Shown here in pieces: positions 32,735-42,939 of a DNA stretch of 64,000 bases (position 1 is its first letter; each line of letters opens with the position of its first letter). Both the position numbers and the translations under genes were made by a program. The notes below the pieces were generated by a model, which was not told the origin of the DNA, ran no database searches, and worked only from the letters and a program-made list of their open reading frames with translations. Source of the DNA: Vibrio tapetis subsp. tapetis (GTDB lineage Bacteria; Pseudomonadota; Gammaproteobacteria; Enterobacterales; Vibrionaceae). The stretch covers positions 124,001 through 188,000 of the forward strand of contig NZ_LT960611.1 in the NCBI RefSeq assembly GCF_900233005.1. The letters are read 5' to 3'.

Positions 32735-33103
32735 GCCCAAAACAGTCAGCTCTACACCCACCTAAAAACATAATTACCGTACTCCTATTTAATATATCCA
32801 TCTAAAATTAACCTTTATATTGGTTTTATATGTTGATATTTGCAGGTCGATTCCGCATAACAGTCGTACTTTTCTTTGTTTAGCCATACATTCCAAGAAT
32901 TGTGCGCTGCGCCGCATTAGACATCTAAGAGGTGAGGCGTTACAGTGCCATTTGTTACCTCTTTGTTAGTTATGATTAACAAAGAGTACATAGCAAGAAA
33001 CGTGGATTAATTTCGATTTAGGCTACGAATAAGCCCTAACTATGTAAAACCGACGTTATGGTTCCAATCAAAGAACCAAGATGACTCGGTAAAGGAGAAA
33101 AAT
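32735..33103 (+). promoter_or_regulatory. ilvIH upstream region with a 10-bp inverted repeat
   Basis: 369 bases before ilvI. It holds a perfect inverted repeat CTCTTTGTTA-(8)-TAACAAAGAG at 32959-32986, and a smaller one TGGTTC/GAACCA at 33059-33078 near the ribosome site (AAAGGAG). Lrp is the expected regulator of ilvIH and leucine the signal, but no leader peptide rich in branched-chain codons is apparent. Confidence 0.5.
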
Positions 33104-34825
33104 ATGGAAATGTTATCAGGCGCAGAGATGATAGTTCAATCTCTGATCGACGAAGGTGTAAACCAAATCTTTGGTTATCCGGGCGGCTCCGTTTTGGATA
33201 TTTATGATGCTCTGCACGCAAAAACCGACCACATTCAACACGTTTTAGTTCGACATGAACAAGCCGCGACTCATATGGCGGATGGTTATGCTCGTGCAAC
33301 AGGGAAACCTGGTGTTGTCCTCGTGTGTTCTGGTCCAGGTGCGACCAACACCATTACTGGTATCGCAACCGCATATATGGATTCAATTCCTATGGTGGTT
33401 TTTTCTGGTAACGTACCAAACAACATGATCGGTAATGACGCATTCCAAGAGTGTGACATGGTAGGGGTTTCACGCCCAGTAGTGAAACACAGCTTCTTGG
33501 TCAAAAAAGCAGAAGACATTCCTGAGACAATAAAGAAAGCGTTCTACATCGCGTCATCAGGCCGACCAGGCCCAGTTGTTATTGATGTGCCTAAAGACGT
33601 AATGAGTCCGCTCAACAAACTTCCTTATCAATATCCTGAAAGCATTAAAATGCGCTCATATAACCCAACCACTACAGGTCACAAAGGCCAAATTAAGAAG
33701 GCTCTTAAGGCGTTACTTGATGCCAAAAAACCTGTGCTTTATATCGGTGGTGGCGCGATTATTTCAGGTGCAGATAAACAAATTAAACAACTGGCAGAAA
33801 GCTTAAACTTGCCAGTGGTTAGCACACTTATGGGCTTGGGGGCGTTCCCAGGAACTCATAATAATGCAGTAGGTATGTTGGGGATGCACGGTACCTATGA
33901 AGCCAATATGACCATGCACAATGCCGATCTCATCTTTGGTATTGGCGTTAGATTTGACGACCGAACGACCAATAATCTAGATAAATACTGCCCGAACGCG
34001 AAAATTATGCACATCGATATAGACCCATCATCTATTTCGAAAACGGTGCCTGTTGATCTTCCTATTGTAGGCTCTGCTGATACCGTTCTTGATACCATGC
34101 TTAAAGTATTGGTTGAGCAAGGCGGCAATAACGATGAAGCGGCCATTGAAGCTTGGTGGCAAGACATCAACACATGGCGTGACCGTAAGTGCTTGAGTTA
34201 TGAAACAAACAGCGAACGTATTAAACCACAGCAAGTGATTGAAACCGTATATAAGCTGACAAAAGGCGATGCGTTCGTTGCATCCGATGTTGGTCAGCAT
34301 CAAATGTTTGCGGCATTGTATTACCCATTTGATAAACCACGCCGTTGGATTAATTCTGGTGGCCTTGGCACCATGGGCTTTGGTTTACCCGCGGCAATGG
34401 GAGTGAAGTTTACTCACCCTGATGAAGTGGTGATTTGTGTTACTGGTGACGGCAGTATTCAAATGAACATTCAGGAATTATCGACAGCGCTGCAATACGA
34501 TATTCCAGTAAAAATCATTAACCTAAACAACCGTTTCCTAGGAATGGTAAAACAGTGGCAAGACATTATTTATCAAGGTCGCCACTCTAACTCATATATG
34601 GACTCCGTGCCGGATTTTGCTGCAATTGCAGAAGCCTATGGTCACGTTGGTATCCGAATTTCAGATCCAAGTGAGCTGGAATCAGGACTGAAGAAAGCAC
34701 TCGATATGAAAGATCGTTTAGTGTTTGTCGATATCAATGTTGATGAAACCGAACATGTTTATCCAATGCAGATTAAAGGCGAAGCGATGAACAACATGTG
34801 GCTAAGTAAAACGGAGAGAACCTAA
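33104..34825 (+). CDS. ilvI: Acetolactate synthase III large subunit
   Basis: Thiamine-diphosphate enzyme that makes acetolactate and acetohydroxybutyrate for valine, leucine and isoleucine, 573 residues. The catalytic Glu lies in [16 protein letters not shown] near residues 47-62. The TPP motif runs from [15 protein letters not shown] to the [13 protein letters not shown] end. FAD and middle domains lie between. The length equals E. coli IlvI. It is followed one base later by the small subunit gene. Confidence 0.97.
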   Translation: MEMLSGAEMIVQSLIDEGVNQIFGYPGGSVLDIYDALHAKTDHIQHVLVRHEQAATHMADGYARATGKPGVVLVCSGPGATNTITGIATAYMDSIPMVVFSGNVPNNMIGNDAFQECDMVGVSRPVVKHSFLVKKAEDIPETIKKAFYIASSGRPGPVVIDVPKDVMSPLNKLPYQYPESIKMRSYNPTTTGHKGQIKKALKALLDAKKPVLYIGGGAIISGADKQIKQLAESLNLPVVSTLMGLGAFPGTHNNAVGMLGMHGTYEANMTMHNADLIFGIGVRFDDRTTNNLDKYCPNAKIMHIDIDPSSISKTVPVDLPIVGSADTVLDTMLKVLVEQGGNNDEAAIEAWWQDINTWRDRKCLSYETNSERIKPQQVIETVYKLTKGDAFVASDVGQHQMFAALYYPFDKPRRWINSGGLGTMGFGLPAAMGVKFTHPDEVVICVTGDGSIQMNIQELSTALQYDIPVKIINLNNRFLGMVKQWQDIIYQGRHSNSYMDSVPDFAAIAEAYGHVGIRISDPSELESGLKKALDMKDRLVFVDINVDETEHVYPMQIKGEAMNNMWLSKTERT

Positions 34826-34826
34826 T

Positions 34827-35321
34827 ATGAGACATATCATTTCATTACTACTTGAAAACCAACCGGGTTCTTTATCACGAGTGGTGGGGTTGTTTTCCCA
34901 GCGTGGCTATAACATTGAATCTTTGACGGTATCGCCGACCGAAGATGAAACCTTGTCACGCTTGAACATCACAACGGCCAGTGATGCCATGGAGCTTGAG
35001 CAAATTCAAAAGCAGCTTCATAAACTCATTGATGTGTTAAAAGTTCAAGAAGTGACCGATGTTGAACACGTTGAACGCGAATTGATGTTAGTAAAAGTAA
35101 AGGCTGATGGGTTTGCTAGGGCGGAAGTTAAGCGAACCGCCGATATTTTTAGAGGGCAAATCGTTGACGTTACTGCATCTCAATATACGGTGCAGCTAGC
35201 AGGAACCAGTGAGAAGTTGGACGCGTGTGTCACCGCTCTAAATGAAGTAACCGATGTAATTGAAGTTGCTCGTAGCGGTGTTGTTGGTATCGCAAGAGGG
35301 AAACATGCTTTAAAAGCCTAG
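34827..35321 (+). CDS. ilvH: Acetolactate synthase III small (regulatory) subunit
   Basis: ACT-domain regulatory subunit giving valine feedback control and full activity to IlvI, 164 residues. The ACT motif LLENQPGSLSRVVGLFSQRGYNIES opens the protein. The C-terminal ALS_ss_C domain runs from about 85 on. The ATG is one base after the ilvI stop. Confidence 0.97.
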   Translation: MRHIISLLLENQPGSLSRVVGLFSQRGYNIESLTVSPTEDETLSRLNITTASDAMELEQIQKQLHKLIDVLKVQEVTDVEHVERELMLVKVKADGFARAEVKRTADIFRGQIVDVTASQYTVQLAGTSEKLDACVTALNEVTDVIEVARSGVVGIARGKHALKA

Positions 35322-35366
35322 CGAAGATCACATAAGATCAGCACTTGTGTCACAGATTTAATCAAA

Positions 35367-35396
35367 TGCCACTTCCTAATCGAAGTGGTTTTTTTA
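35367..35396 (+). terminator. Terminator after ilvIH
   Basis: CCACTTC-CTAATC-GAAGTGG with seven T's. Confidence 0.9.
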
Positions 35397-35447
35397 TAGA
35401 TATGGATTCGCAGGTATAATGCCATTTTTACCATCTTGGAGCAGCAT

Positions 35448-37328
35448 GTGAAACTGAAGAGTGTGATCATTTATCTAGTACTCGCTTGCATGCTACCGGG
35501 AATCTTAGTGGCGATTTACAGCCACTATCGATATCAAAATATAATTGAACAACATCAAACCAAACTCACCAACGACAGTCTAAACCAGCTCGCGTACAGT
35601 AAGCGTGAGTTTCATGATATTCAAGCTCAACTCTCTTCTACGATGGAATTACTGGGTAACAGTCATTATCTGTTTGATTACCTAGACAAACCAAATCTGC
35701 ACAATAAGACTTTAGTCGAAGATATGTGGATTTCGGTCGCTGGCGCCCAAGAATGGTTCACTGATATCCGGTTTGTTACATTAGATGGTAAATCAAATCT
35801 TGGCGTGAGCTATGTCAGCGACCTTAAATCAGCCTCTAGAAACGAGTCAAAATTTGACATTGTCCCCTCTGAGTTTTTTGCTTTCGCAAAGTCTTCACAA
35901 AACGGCGAGGTGGGAAGTTGGGGCATCGATTTAAAAAAGACGAACGGTGAGTTAGTTAGACCATATCAACCTATCTTAACGGTGTTTACACCGGTTAGTT
36001 ATAATGGTCAGAGGTTAGGTTACATTCTCGTTAATTTAGATGTTTGGAACCTCAGTACGATTGTAGATTTTTCGCCTAAAAATGAGTTTATTCCAGAAGT
36101 GCTGACCTCAAATGGCGACTATCTAATCAGTCGCCAACGAAATAAACTTTTTGGCTATTTATTACCAGAACGCGAACGATATAATTTTGCTCAGTTGCAG
36201 CCTCAAGTATGGGACGCAATGCTGCATCAACCAACTGGGCATCATTTTTCCGAAGGCAGCTTGTATGTTTTTAGCAGCGTCGAGTTCATGAGTGGGCACG
36301 AGGTTTACTTACTGATTAGTTTTGATGAAAAAAAGCTTCGGAAAGGCGTGAAAAGAGAAGTTGATAACCTTACTCACAAGGCATTATTAACTTTGTCTGC
36401 AGTACTCTTGTTTGCTTTCCCCATGGCCTACATTATTCACGTGTATAGAAAGCGCAGCCTCGAAAGTAAGTTAGCGAGAGCAGCGCTGCATGGCATGTCT
36501 GCTGTGATGATCTCTGATAGTCGACATAGAATTATTAAGGTCAACAAAGAGTTTGAAAGCATGACAGGTTTTAGCAACGACGACATCGTCGGTTGCAATG
36601 CATTAAAACTATTGACAGAAAAACACAGATAATCGCAGCTTATCGATCTCGCTACGGGCTTAAAAAATGGTGGATTTTGGGAGGGAGAGTTATCGAGTAT
36701 TAAAGCGTCAGGTGAATCTTTTACTACCATCACTCGCATTCAAAAAATAGTCAATTTCAAAATGCGTAGCCGTTATTATGTTACTTCAATTGTAGATATC
36801 AGTGAAAGAAAGGCATTAGAAGATCGATTACGTCATTTAAGTGAAAGAGACGAACTAACAGGCTGTTGGAACCGACGTAAATTTGATAGTGAATTGCAAA
36901 AACAATCTAGATTGGTAGAGCGCTATCGTGATAAATATCACAGCTGCTTAGCGTTAGTCGATATCGACCATTTTAAGCGAGTTAACGATCAATTTGGTCA
37001 TGACGAAGGAGACCGTGTGATCCATAAGGTCGGTCAGGTTCTTGGGGAACAACTGAGAGAGACTGATTTTCTTGCTCGTATCGGAGGCGAGGAATTTGCC
37101 ATTATTTTACCTAACACAGAATTGAAAACCCTTGATGTCATGTTAAATCGTTTAAGAATAGCGGTTGAAATTGAAGAGACAATTCAAGTCACGGTCAGTA
37201 TAGGTATAACCGATGTTGTTGGAGACACAAAACGTAGCTATAAGTTTGCAGACATAGCACTGTATGAGTCTAAAGCTGCTGGTCGAAACTGTGTTTCTAC
37301 GTGTACTAGTGATAGTGATGTCGCTTAA
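35448..37328 (+). pseudogene. Diguanylate cyclase (sensor-PAS-GGDEF) interrupted by one in-frame stop
   Basis: One reading frame from GTG 35448 (GGAG 6 bases upstream) to 37328, broken only by TAA at 36630-36632. The first part has two membrane segments (about 5-25 and 305-325) around a periplasmic Cache-like domain, and then the start of a PAS domain. After the stop the same frame continues the PAS domain (GGFWEGELSSIKASGE) into a GGDEF domain with RDELTGCWNRRKF, LVDIDHFKRVND and an intact GGEEF. The downstream part could restart at 36762 and make a soluble GGDEF protein. Intact it would make cyclic di-GMP on sensing a periplasmic signal. Confidence 0.88.
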
Positions 37329-37524
37329 AGGTGAGAATATTTCTTGATTGATAATTGAACGATAATGTCACAAAACGTGTACAGTTAGACTAAAGTCTAA
37401 TGTTGTTTGAAATTTGAACTAGAATATTAATTGAGTAGACTTGCTCACCCATTTTAGTGATAGCCCATTTTAGCAACGGAAATAGCGAACGAAATAGAAA
37501 GGATGTGGGCATAAGAGGTTTGTT

Positions 37525-37656
37525 ATGTACACGCATTTTCTTGTGAGACTGACCATTGGTCTTCTGATGGTGTTAGGAATAAAACTTAGCGCAATCTACT
37601 TCTTGGCGATGATTGTATTACTCAATACGCATCACAAAGAGTTTTTTGGATGGTAA
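37525..37656 (+). CDS. Small membrane protein, 43 residues
   Basis: Open frame from ATG 37525 (AGAGG 6 bases before it) to TAA. It starts MYTHFLVRLTIGLL and has one long hydrophobic helix (about 6-35) and a short HHKEFFGW tail. It is followed directly by a perfect terminator. Too short for usual cut-offs; the ribosome site, composition and terminator support it. Function unknown. Confidence 0.7.
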   Translation: MYTHFLVRLTIGLLMVLGIKLSAIYFLAMIVLLNTHHKEFFGW

Positions 37657-37684
37657 AAACCGAGGCGAACGCCTCGGTTTTTTT
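37657..37684. terminator. Bidirectional terminator
   Basis: AAACCGAGGC-GAAC-GCCTCGGTTT, ten perfect pairs, between the small membrane protein gene and the convergent gntR gene; T-rich on the plus side. Confidence 0.92.
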
Positions 37685-38360
37685 ATTCAGCTTCCGCTAA
37701 TTCTATCTCAATGACACGTTCGATTTTTGACATTGTCTCTGCAAGATGCAATTCCAAGGTAGCAAGAGCTTGTTGCTCATCTTTCGCTAACACCGACTTC
37801 ATTAGCTTTTCGTTTTTATCAATATTAATGAAGTCTTCGCCTTCAAACTGATCAGAGTTTAGCACCAGGTGCCGATAGCGTTTGAGCTGTTGATTGATCT
37901 CAGTGAAAAAGCTAAACATAGTGTGGGCGTTTGAGCCTTCAAGAAGTGCGGTATGGAAGTTGTGATGACGTTCTTCCCACTCTTGGTTATTGTAGTCGCT
38001 TTGAGCGTGTTGGATTCTTGATAGTTTGTGAAACGAAGACAGAACCTCCAATTCCCAGCTTTCATCTCCAACTTCAATAGCTTTACGAAGTAATACTGAT
38101 GATACGACCTTGAGGCTTTCAAATAGGTCAAATAATTCATTTTTTGAAATAGGCGCAACCCAACAGCCTTTTTGTGGTTCTAAGCGAACATACTTACTCC
38201 ACGAAAGTTGCACTAGAGCTTCTCGAATTGGTGAGGCACCAACACGGTATTTATCTTTAAGTTCAGCTACAACAAGCTTTTGGCCTGGAGCTAATTCACC
38301 TTTAAGAATATCCTCGCGGATCATTTTTGACACTTTGTCAGTAAGAGTAGGGCTCGACAC
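37683..38360 (-). CDS. GntR family transcriptional regulator (FCD type)
   Basis: 225 residues. The N-terminal winged helix (about 1-70) includes MIREDILKGELAPGQKLVVAELKDKYRVGASPIREALVQL, split over the DNA-binding helices. The C-terminal helical FCD ligand domain has RHHNFHTALLEGSNAHTM. FadR/GntR members of this class usually answer to organic acids or sugar acids. No obvious target operon lies next to it; the nearest gene on the same strand is the TonB receptor gene. Confidence 0.9.
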   Translation of the reverse strand: MSSPTLTDKVSKMIREDILKGELAPGQKLVVAELKDKYRVGASPIREALVQLSWSKYVRLEPQKGCWVAPISKNELFDLFESLKVVSSVLLRKAIEVGDESWELEVLSSFHKLSRIQHAQSDYNNQEWEERHHNFHTALLEGSNAHTMFSFFTEINQQLKRYRHLVLNSDQFEGEDFINIDKNEKLMKSVLAKDEQQALATLELHLAETMSKIERVIEIELAEAE

Positions 38361-38738
38361 GATATCCTCGTTATTTTTCTTTTATTTAGATTCCATTCAC
38401 ACTGAATATATTGCGGGTCAATAGATTAATAAATATGATGTCATATCATCCTGCGTTCAGTAATTTGATAATACGCCATGCGGAATATGCGGACAAGCCG
38501 TTTAATAAAAAAAAGTGGTGAGACTCTTTATAATTTGAGTCTTTATGTATAAAAATGAACAGAGCTCACTTTCATTGAAGCGCAGATCTTGTAGCACAAG
38601 ATGCTCGTATTCTCTTAATTTCAGTAGGTTTAATGAGTATGTCTGTGCTAATGAGGTTTTGGGGAGGGAGAAATACGACGAATAAACAAGAGGCCTGCGG
38701 AAAACGGGCAGGCCTCTTTTAAGCCAACAAAAATAAGG
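38361..38738. other. Region between gntR and the TonB receptor gene, with terminator
   Basis: 378 bases. The hairpin AAGAGGCCTGC/GCAGGCCTCTT at 38688-38718 ends the TonB receptor transcript on the minus strand. The rest is AT-rich and should carry the gntR promoter. I see no further gene. Confidence 0.6.
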
Positions 38739-40772
38739 TTAGAAGTTGTAAGCTACCGAGGCTTTGAAGTTCCGACCAACCTCGTAGCTTGTGTATTTAC
38801 TTGAGCCCCAAGAAATACCAAACCCTGTATGTTCTGCGTATAATTTATCAAACAGGTTATCAATACCGACGTTAACACTTAAATCTTTTGCAAACGTTGG
38901 ATTATAGGCAGCCCAGATACTGTGAACACCGAAACCTGATCGTGAAATGGTTTCACCATCTGTATTCTCATACTCATTTCCAGGGACAAACCTTGAATCC
39001 CAGCCAAATACGAATTCTTCAGTAGCTCGATATTTCGCACCTGCCTTAATGCTGTGAATCCCAGTTTTATTCATATGGCTTGTTTTTTTGTTGCTAAGGG
39101 ATGTCTTGTTACCTTTAGAATAAGAGTGGTTAGCGTATAAATTGATGTCATTCCAAACGTAATTAAAAACGGTTTCAACACCCCAGACTTCGACATCATA
39201 TTGATTGGCCAGTGTGGTATTGTTTTTCGTTGGGTGCATTTGATTGTCGAGGTTGTAACTGAAGGCAGTAAAACCAACAACGGCACTGTCTGAGACTAAC
39301 AAATCTGTTAGGTCATAATCAAAGCCACCTTCATAGTTATGGCCTGTCATCGCCTCAGTATCAGATTGTTTTACATCACTGGCTGCTTTCATTGTCAATG
39401 TTTCAGGTAGCGCAGCTCCTTTAAACAAACGGCCATAACCAACACGTAGAGTTAGGTTATCAGTGGCTTGATATTGACCTTTAAACTTAGGTGACAACTG
39501 ACTGAAATTGCCTTCAAATACACCACCAAGGACGTGGGTATCATAACGTAAACCGGTCGTTAGAATAAAATCATTGATTTCAAAATGGTCTTGAATGTAA
39601 AGGCCGTAAGCCGTCACAGTTCCCCCATCCATACCGTATTGCTTTGTCTGCCCTTGCATTGAGCCTGAAAGAATCTGCCCTTCACCAGAATTGATCCATT
39701 GTTTGGCTTTATAACCGTCTAACCCATACGTTAATTCGTGCTCGCCAAGCCACGAGACATTTCGAATGTCGCCACCAATTGTCGTAACGTTATATTCACG
39801 ATCTGGAATTGAGATGGTGCCATCTTTTGTCCACTTACCACCAGGGCGAGTCCAGTTAACGGCGACTTGGGCGTCGCGGTTCATATATTGGCGATTGTAA
39901 TAAACATTGGTTTTTAGGTTTACTAGATCACTGTCCGCATCGTAATGGTGCTGCAAGGTGATGGTGTCTCGATTTACAGAGTTGAAGTTGTGTTGATCGT
40001 CTGCGTACAAAGCACCATTCTTCTCACCAGAAAGCTGTCGTTCCCCACCATCACTGTATCGGTTTAATGTCAGTTTGAATTCGTTGATATCATTAGGCGT
40101 AAAGACCACTTTGGCCATGCCTGATTTGAGTGTACCTTGCTTTGAAGTCACGGCATCTTGGTCTGGAATATGCAGTTCGCCATCTTTTGAATAGTTTGCG
40201 ATCCCGAGAAATTCAAGTTTATCGTTTAATTGAGCATAGAGAGCAACGTTGGTTGTGAAGCGTTCGTATCCCGTTTGGTAGCCGGTTTTCACGCGAGCTC
40301 CAATTTTTTCTCCATTCTTAAGTAAGTCGCTTGGATCTTTAGTTTCATAACTGAATGTACCGTTAATTGCACCAGAACCGGATAACGCTGAGTTACCACC
40401 TAATTCTATTTCAGCGACTTTGAGCATTTCTGGGTCAATGTTTTGATCGCCATTATGGTGGAACAATTGTCCTTCTTGCCTTGCGCCATCAATCGTGACG
40501 ACTGAGAATTTGTCTTCCAAACCACGAACGAAAACTTTGCGAGAATATCGAGCGTTACCGTCTACGGTAACACTAGGCATGGTATTTAGAATGTCTTTTG
40601 TGCCAGACGCTTGCTTTTGTTCAAGAGTTTCAGAGTTAATCTGAGTTTGAACAAGTTGCTCCAAAGCTGAGCCTTTAACGACCATGGTTTCATCTGCTTC
40701 CTCTTGAGCAGATATAGCGTTAAGCGAAGTAAGAGCCAAGGAAATGGCCACTGCAAGATATTGAACTTTCAT
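38739..40772 (-). CDS. TonB-dependent outer-membrane receptor, iron-regulated
   Basis: Outer-membrane gated barrel for siderophore or heme uptake, 677 residues. Signal peptide at about 1-22 (ISA-Q). A TonB-box-like ETMVVKG is near 29-35. The plug domain (about 35-150) includes KDILNTMPSVTVDGNARYSRKVFVRGLEDKF over two stretches. The 22-strand barrel ends in the outer-membrane signature VAYNF. The strong Fur box upstream indicates iron repression. The ligand is not readable; no siderophore or heme genes are adjacent. Confidence 0.9.
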   Translation of the reverse strand: MKVQYLAVAISLALTSLNAISAQEEADETMVVKGSALEQLVQTQINSETLEQKQASGTKDILNTMPSVTVDGNARYSRKVFVRGLEDKFSVVTIDGARQEGQLFHHNGDQNIDPEMLKVAEIELGGNSALSGSGAINGTFSYETKDPSDLLKNGEKIGARVKTGYQTGYERFTTNVALYAQLNDKLEFLGIANYSKDGELHIPDQDAVTSKQGTLKSGMAKVVFTPNDINEFKLTLNRYSDGGERQLSGEKNGALYADDQHNFNSVNRDTITLQHHYDADSDLVNLKTNVYYNRQYMNRDAQVAVNWTRPGGKWTKDGTISIPDREYNVTTIGGDIRNVSWLGEHELTYGLDGYKAKQWINSGEGQILSGSMQGQTKQYGMDGGTVTAYGLYIQDHFEINDFILTTGLRYDTHVLGGVFEGNFSQLSPKFKGQYQATDNLTLRVGYGRLFKGAALPETLTMKAASDVKQSDTEAMTGHNYEGGFDYDLTDLLVSDSAVVGFTAFSYNLDNQMHPTKNNTTLANQYDVEVWGVETVFNYVWNDINLYANHSYSKGNKTSLSNKKTSHMNKTGIHSIKAGAKYRATEEFVFGWDSRFVPGNEYENTDGETISRSGFGVHSIWAAYNPTFAKDLSVNVGIDNLFDKLYAEHTGFGISWGSSKYTSYEVGRNFKASVAYNF

Positions 40773-40824
40773 AATTATTGTGAATTCCTGAGTAAACTAT
40801 CAATAATTGTATGAATACTGAAAC

Positions 40825-40859
40825 ATTTTGTAAATGATAATCGATATCATTTACAAAAT
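40825..40859 (-). promoter_or_regulatory. Fur box
   Basis: Inverted repeat with perfect 15-bp arms, ATTTTGTAAATGATA and its complement, around a 5-base centre. The core AATGATAATCGATATCATT matches the Fur consensus closely. It lies 53-87 bases upstream of the TonB receptor start, over the expected promoter. Confidence 0.88.
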
Positions 40860-41031
40860 TTACATTACTAACTTTTGGGAAGGGGAATTATTTTGTGTAT
40901 TTACTCTGTCAGTCGGGCGTTATTTTTCGAGACGATGAGTGATAAGTAACGTGTATGCCGTTATTACTTATTTAGGCTGTATGACGTTGATGAAAAGGAA
41001 TGAAGTGCTGTTGGACACAGAGTATAGGCGT

Positions 41032-41063
41032 AAAAAAGCCGAGTGCATGACACACTCGGCTTT
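41032..41063 (-). terminator. Terminator after pykF
   Basis: AAAGCCGAGTG-(7)-CACTCGGCTTT; on the minus strand it is followed by six T's, about 28 bases after the pykF stop. Confidence 0.9.
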
Positions 41064-41090
41064 GCTGTTTCGGCTTACGTGTTCTTATTC

Positions 41091-42503
41091 TTATAGAACG
41101 TGAACAGACGCAGTGTTAGTTGTACCTGAAGCAACAAGTGCACCAGAAACCATTACTACGATGTCCCCCTTCTTGCCTAGGCCAGAAGTTAGAGCGATTT
41201 CTTTACCGTTAACGTAAAACGCATCAGTACTTTGGATTGAATCAACAAGTACTGGAGTCACGCCTTTAGTAAGAACTAGCTGAGCAGCCGTCTTTTGGTT
41301 CGTTGTTACAGCGATGATGTTTGCCGTTGGGAAGTACTTACGAACAGAACGTGCAGATTTACCTGCTTCAGTCGCAACAACGATAAGCGGAGCAGCCAAT
41401 TTCTCAGCTGTGTCTACTGCACCTTTACATACTGCTTCTGTGATACGTAGGCGAGGGCTGTCTAGGCGAGAACCAAGTTCTGCTTTAAGAGCACCGTCAG
41501 TACGAGTACAGATTTGAGCCATGATAGTTACCGCTTCTACTGGGTATTTACCTTTAGCTGTTTCGCCAGAAAGCATTACCGCATCAGTACCGTCCATTAC
41601 TGCGTTAGCAACGTCGCCTGCTTCAGCACGAGTAGGGCGTGGGTTGCTGATCATAGAATCAAGCATTTGAGTTGCAGTGATAACCATCTTACGTGCACGG
41701 TTACACTTCTCGATCATCATTTTTTGAGCGAAGATTACTTCTTCTGCTGGGATTTCAACACCAAGATCACCACGAGCAACCATGATACCGTCAGACGCTT
41801 CAAGGATTGAATCGAAGTTATCTACACCTTCTTGGTTCTCAATTTTTGAGATGATGTGGATGTTTTCGCCACCGTTAGCATTTAGAAGCTCACGGATTTC
41901 TTTAACGTCTTCTTCTTTACGGATGAAAGAAGCAGCAACGAAGTCAACGCCTTGCTCACAACCAAACTTAAGGTCAGCTTTGTCTTTCTCAGAAAGAGCT
42001 GGAAGTTGAACAGAAACGCCAGGTAGGTTAACACCTTTGTTTTCGCCAAGCGCACCGTTGTTAAGAACTTTACACTTAACTTCAGTTTCAGATGTTGAGA
42101 TAACTTCCATTTCAATTAGGCCGTCATCAACAAGGATAGTGTTACCAGCCGTTAGGTCTTTTGCAAAACCAAGGTAAGTTACCGCTACTTTATCCGTGTT
42201 ACCAACTACCGTTGCATCAGTAGTGAAAGTGAACTCTTGACCAGCTACTAGATCAACGTCATCGCCACCTTCTAGTTTGATAGTACGGATTTCTGGACCT
42301 TTAGTATCAAGTAGGATAGCAAGTTGCTTACCTGTTGCTTCCATTACCGAGCGGAAGTTAGAGATACGAGTACCGTGTTCTGCGAAGTCACCGTGAGAAA
42401 AGTTCAGGCGCATTACGTTCATGCCTGCATTTACTAGTTCAGTCAGTTTTTCTACAGATTCAGTTTTAGGGCCAATCGTACATACGATTTTGGTCTTTTT
42501 CAT
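41091..42503 (-). CDS. pykF: Pyruvate kinase I
   Basis: Last step of glycolysis (PEP + ADP to pyruvate + ATP), 470 residues. The start [16 protein letters not shown], the catalytic SKIENQEG (near 220), and [12 protein letters not shown] with [10 protein letters not shown] are signature motifs. The length matches the fructose-1,6-bisphosphate-activated PykF type. It is divergent from the DeoR-type regulator in front of glmS. Confidence 0.96.
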   Translation of the reverse strand: MKKTKIVCTIGPKTESVEKLTELVNAGMNVMRLNFSHGDFAEHGTRISNFRSVMEATGKQLAILLDTKGPEIRTIKLEGGDDVDLVAGQEFTFTTDATVVGNTDKVAVTYLGFAKDLTAGNTILVDDGLIEMEVISTSETEVKCKVLNNGALGENKGVNLPGVSVQLPALSEKDKADLKFGCEQGVDFVAASFIRKEEDVKEIRELLNANGGENIHIISKIENQEGVDNFDSILEASDGIMVARGDLGVEIPAEEVIFAQKMMIEKCNRARKMVITATQMLDSMISNPRPTRAEAGDVANAVMDGTDAVMLSGETAKGKYPVEAVTIMAQICTRTDGALKAELGSRLDSPRLRITEAVCKGAVDTAEKLAAPLIVVATEAGKSARSVRKYFPTANIIAVTTNQKTAAQLVLTKGVTPVLVDSIQSTDAFYVNGKEIALTSGLGKKGDIVVMVSGALVASGTTNTASVHVL

Positions 42504-42939
42504 GGAAGATACTCTCCGGTAAGTAATAGTTTCAAATCAATTTGTGTGCCTAGCCTGTAACCGACAAAAGAAAGAAAATTACAACAAATCAAAAATGTTG
42601 GTTTTCTTTACTACTTTGTTATCGGCTTGCATATAACTAAGCAAATTCTTCTAAATAGTTCAGCCGAACACCCTATTATTGGTGTTTCTCAGGCCAAAAT
42701 TTCACGTTTTCTAACAATCCAACTGTATGCAGTTGCAAAAAAATAACGAAAAATTATGTAATTTATTTTCTTTTCGGTGGAGGATTCTACCACTGTATTT
42801 TAAAAATATCACGGTTATGAATTGTCTTAGGACAAAGTTTTGTCTCAATTTATTTATTTTTTAGAGTAAAAAAAATAGACAAGTTAGTTTCGAATTGATT
42901 AAAATACTTACGAATCGAAACTTATTGAGTTGTTATCTA
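42504..42939. promoter_or_regulatory. pykF / deoR-type divergent region
   Basis: 436 bases, AT-rich, holding both promoters. A small hairpin AACACC-CTATTATT-GGTGTT lies at 42668-42687. I see no convincing Cra or CRP site and no RNA gene. Confidence 0.4.
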
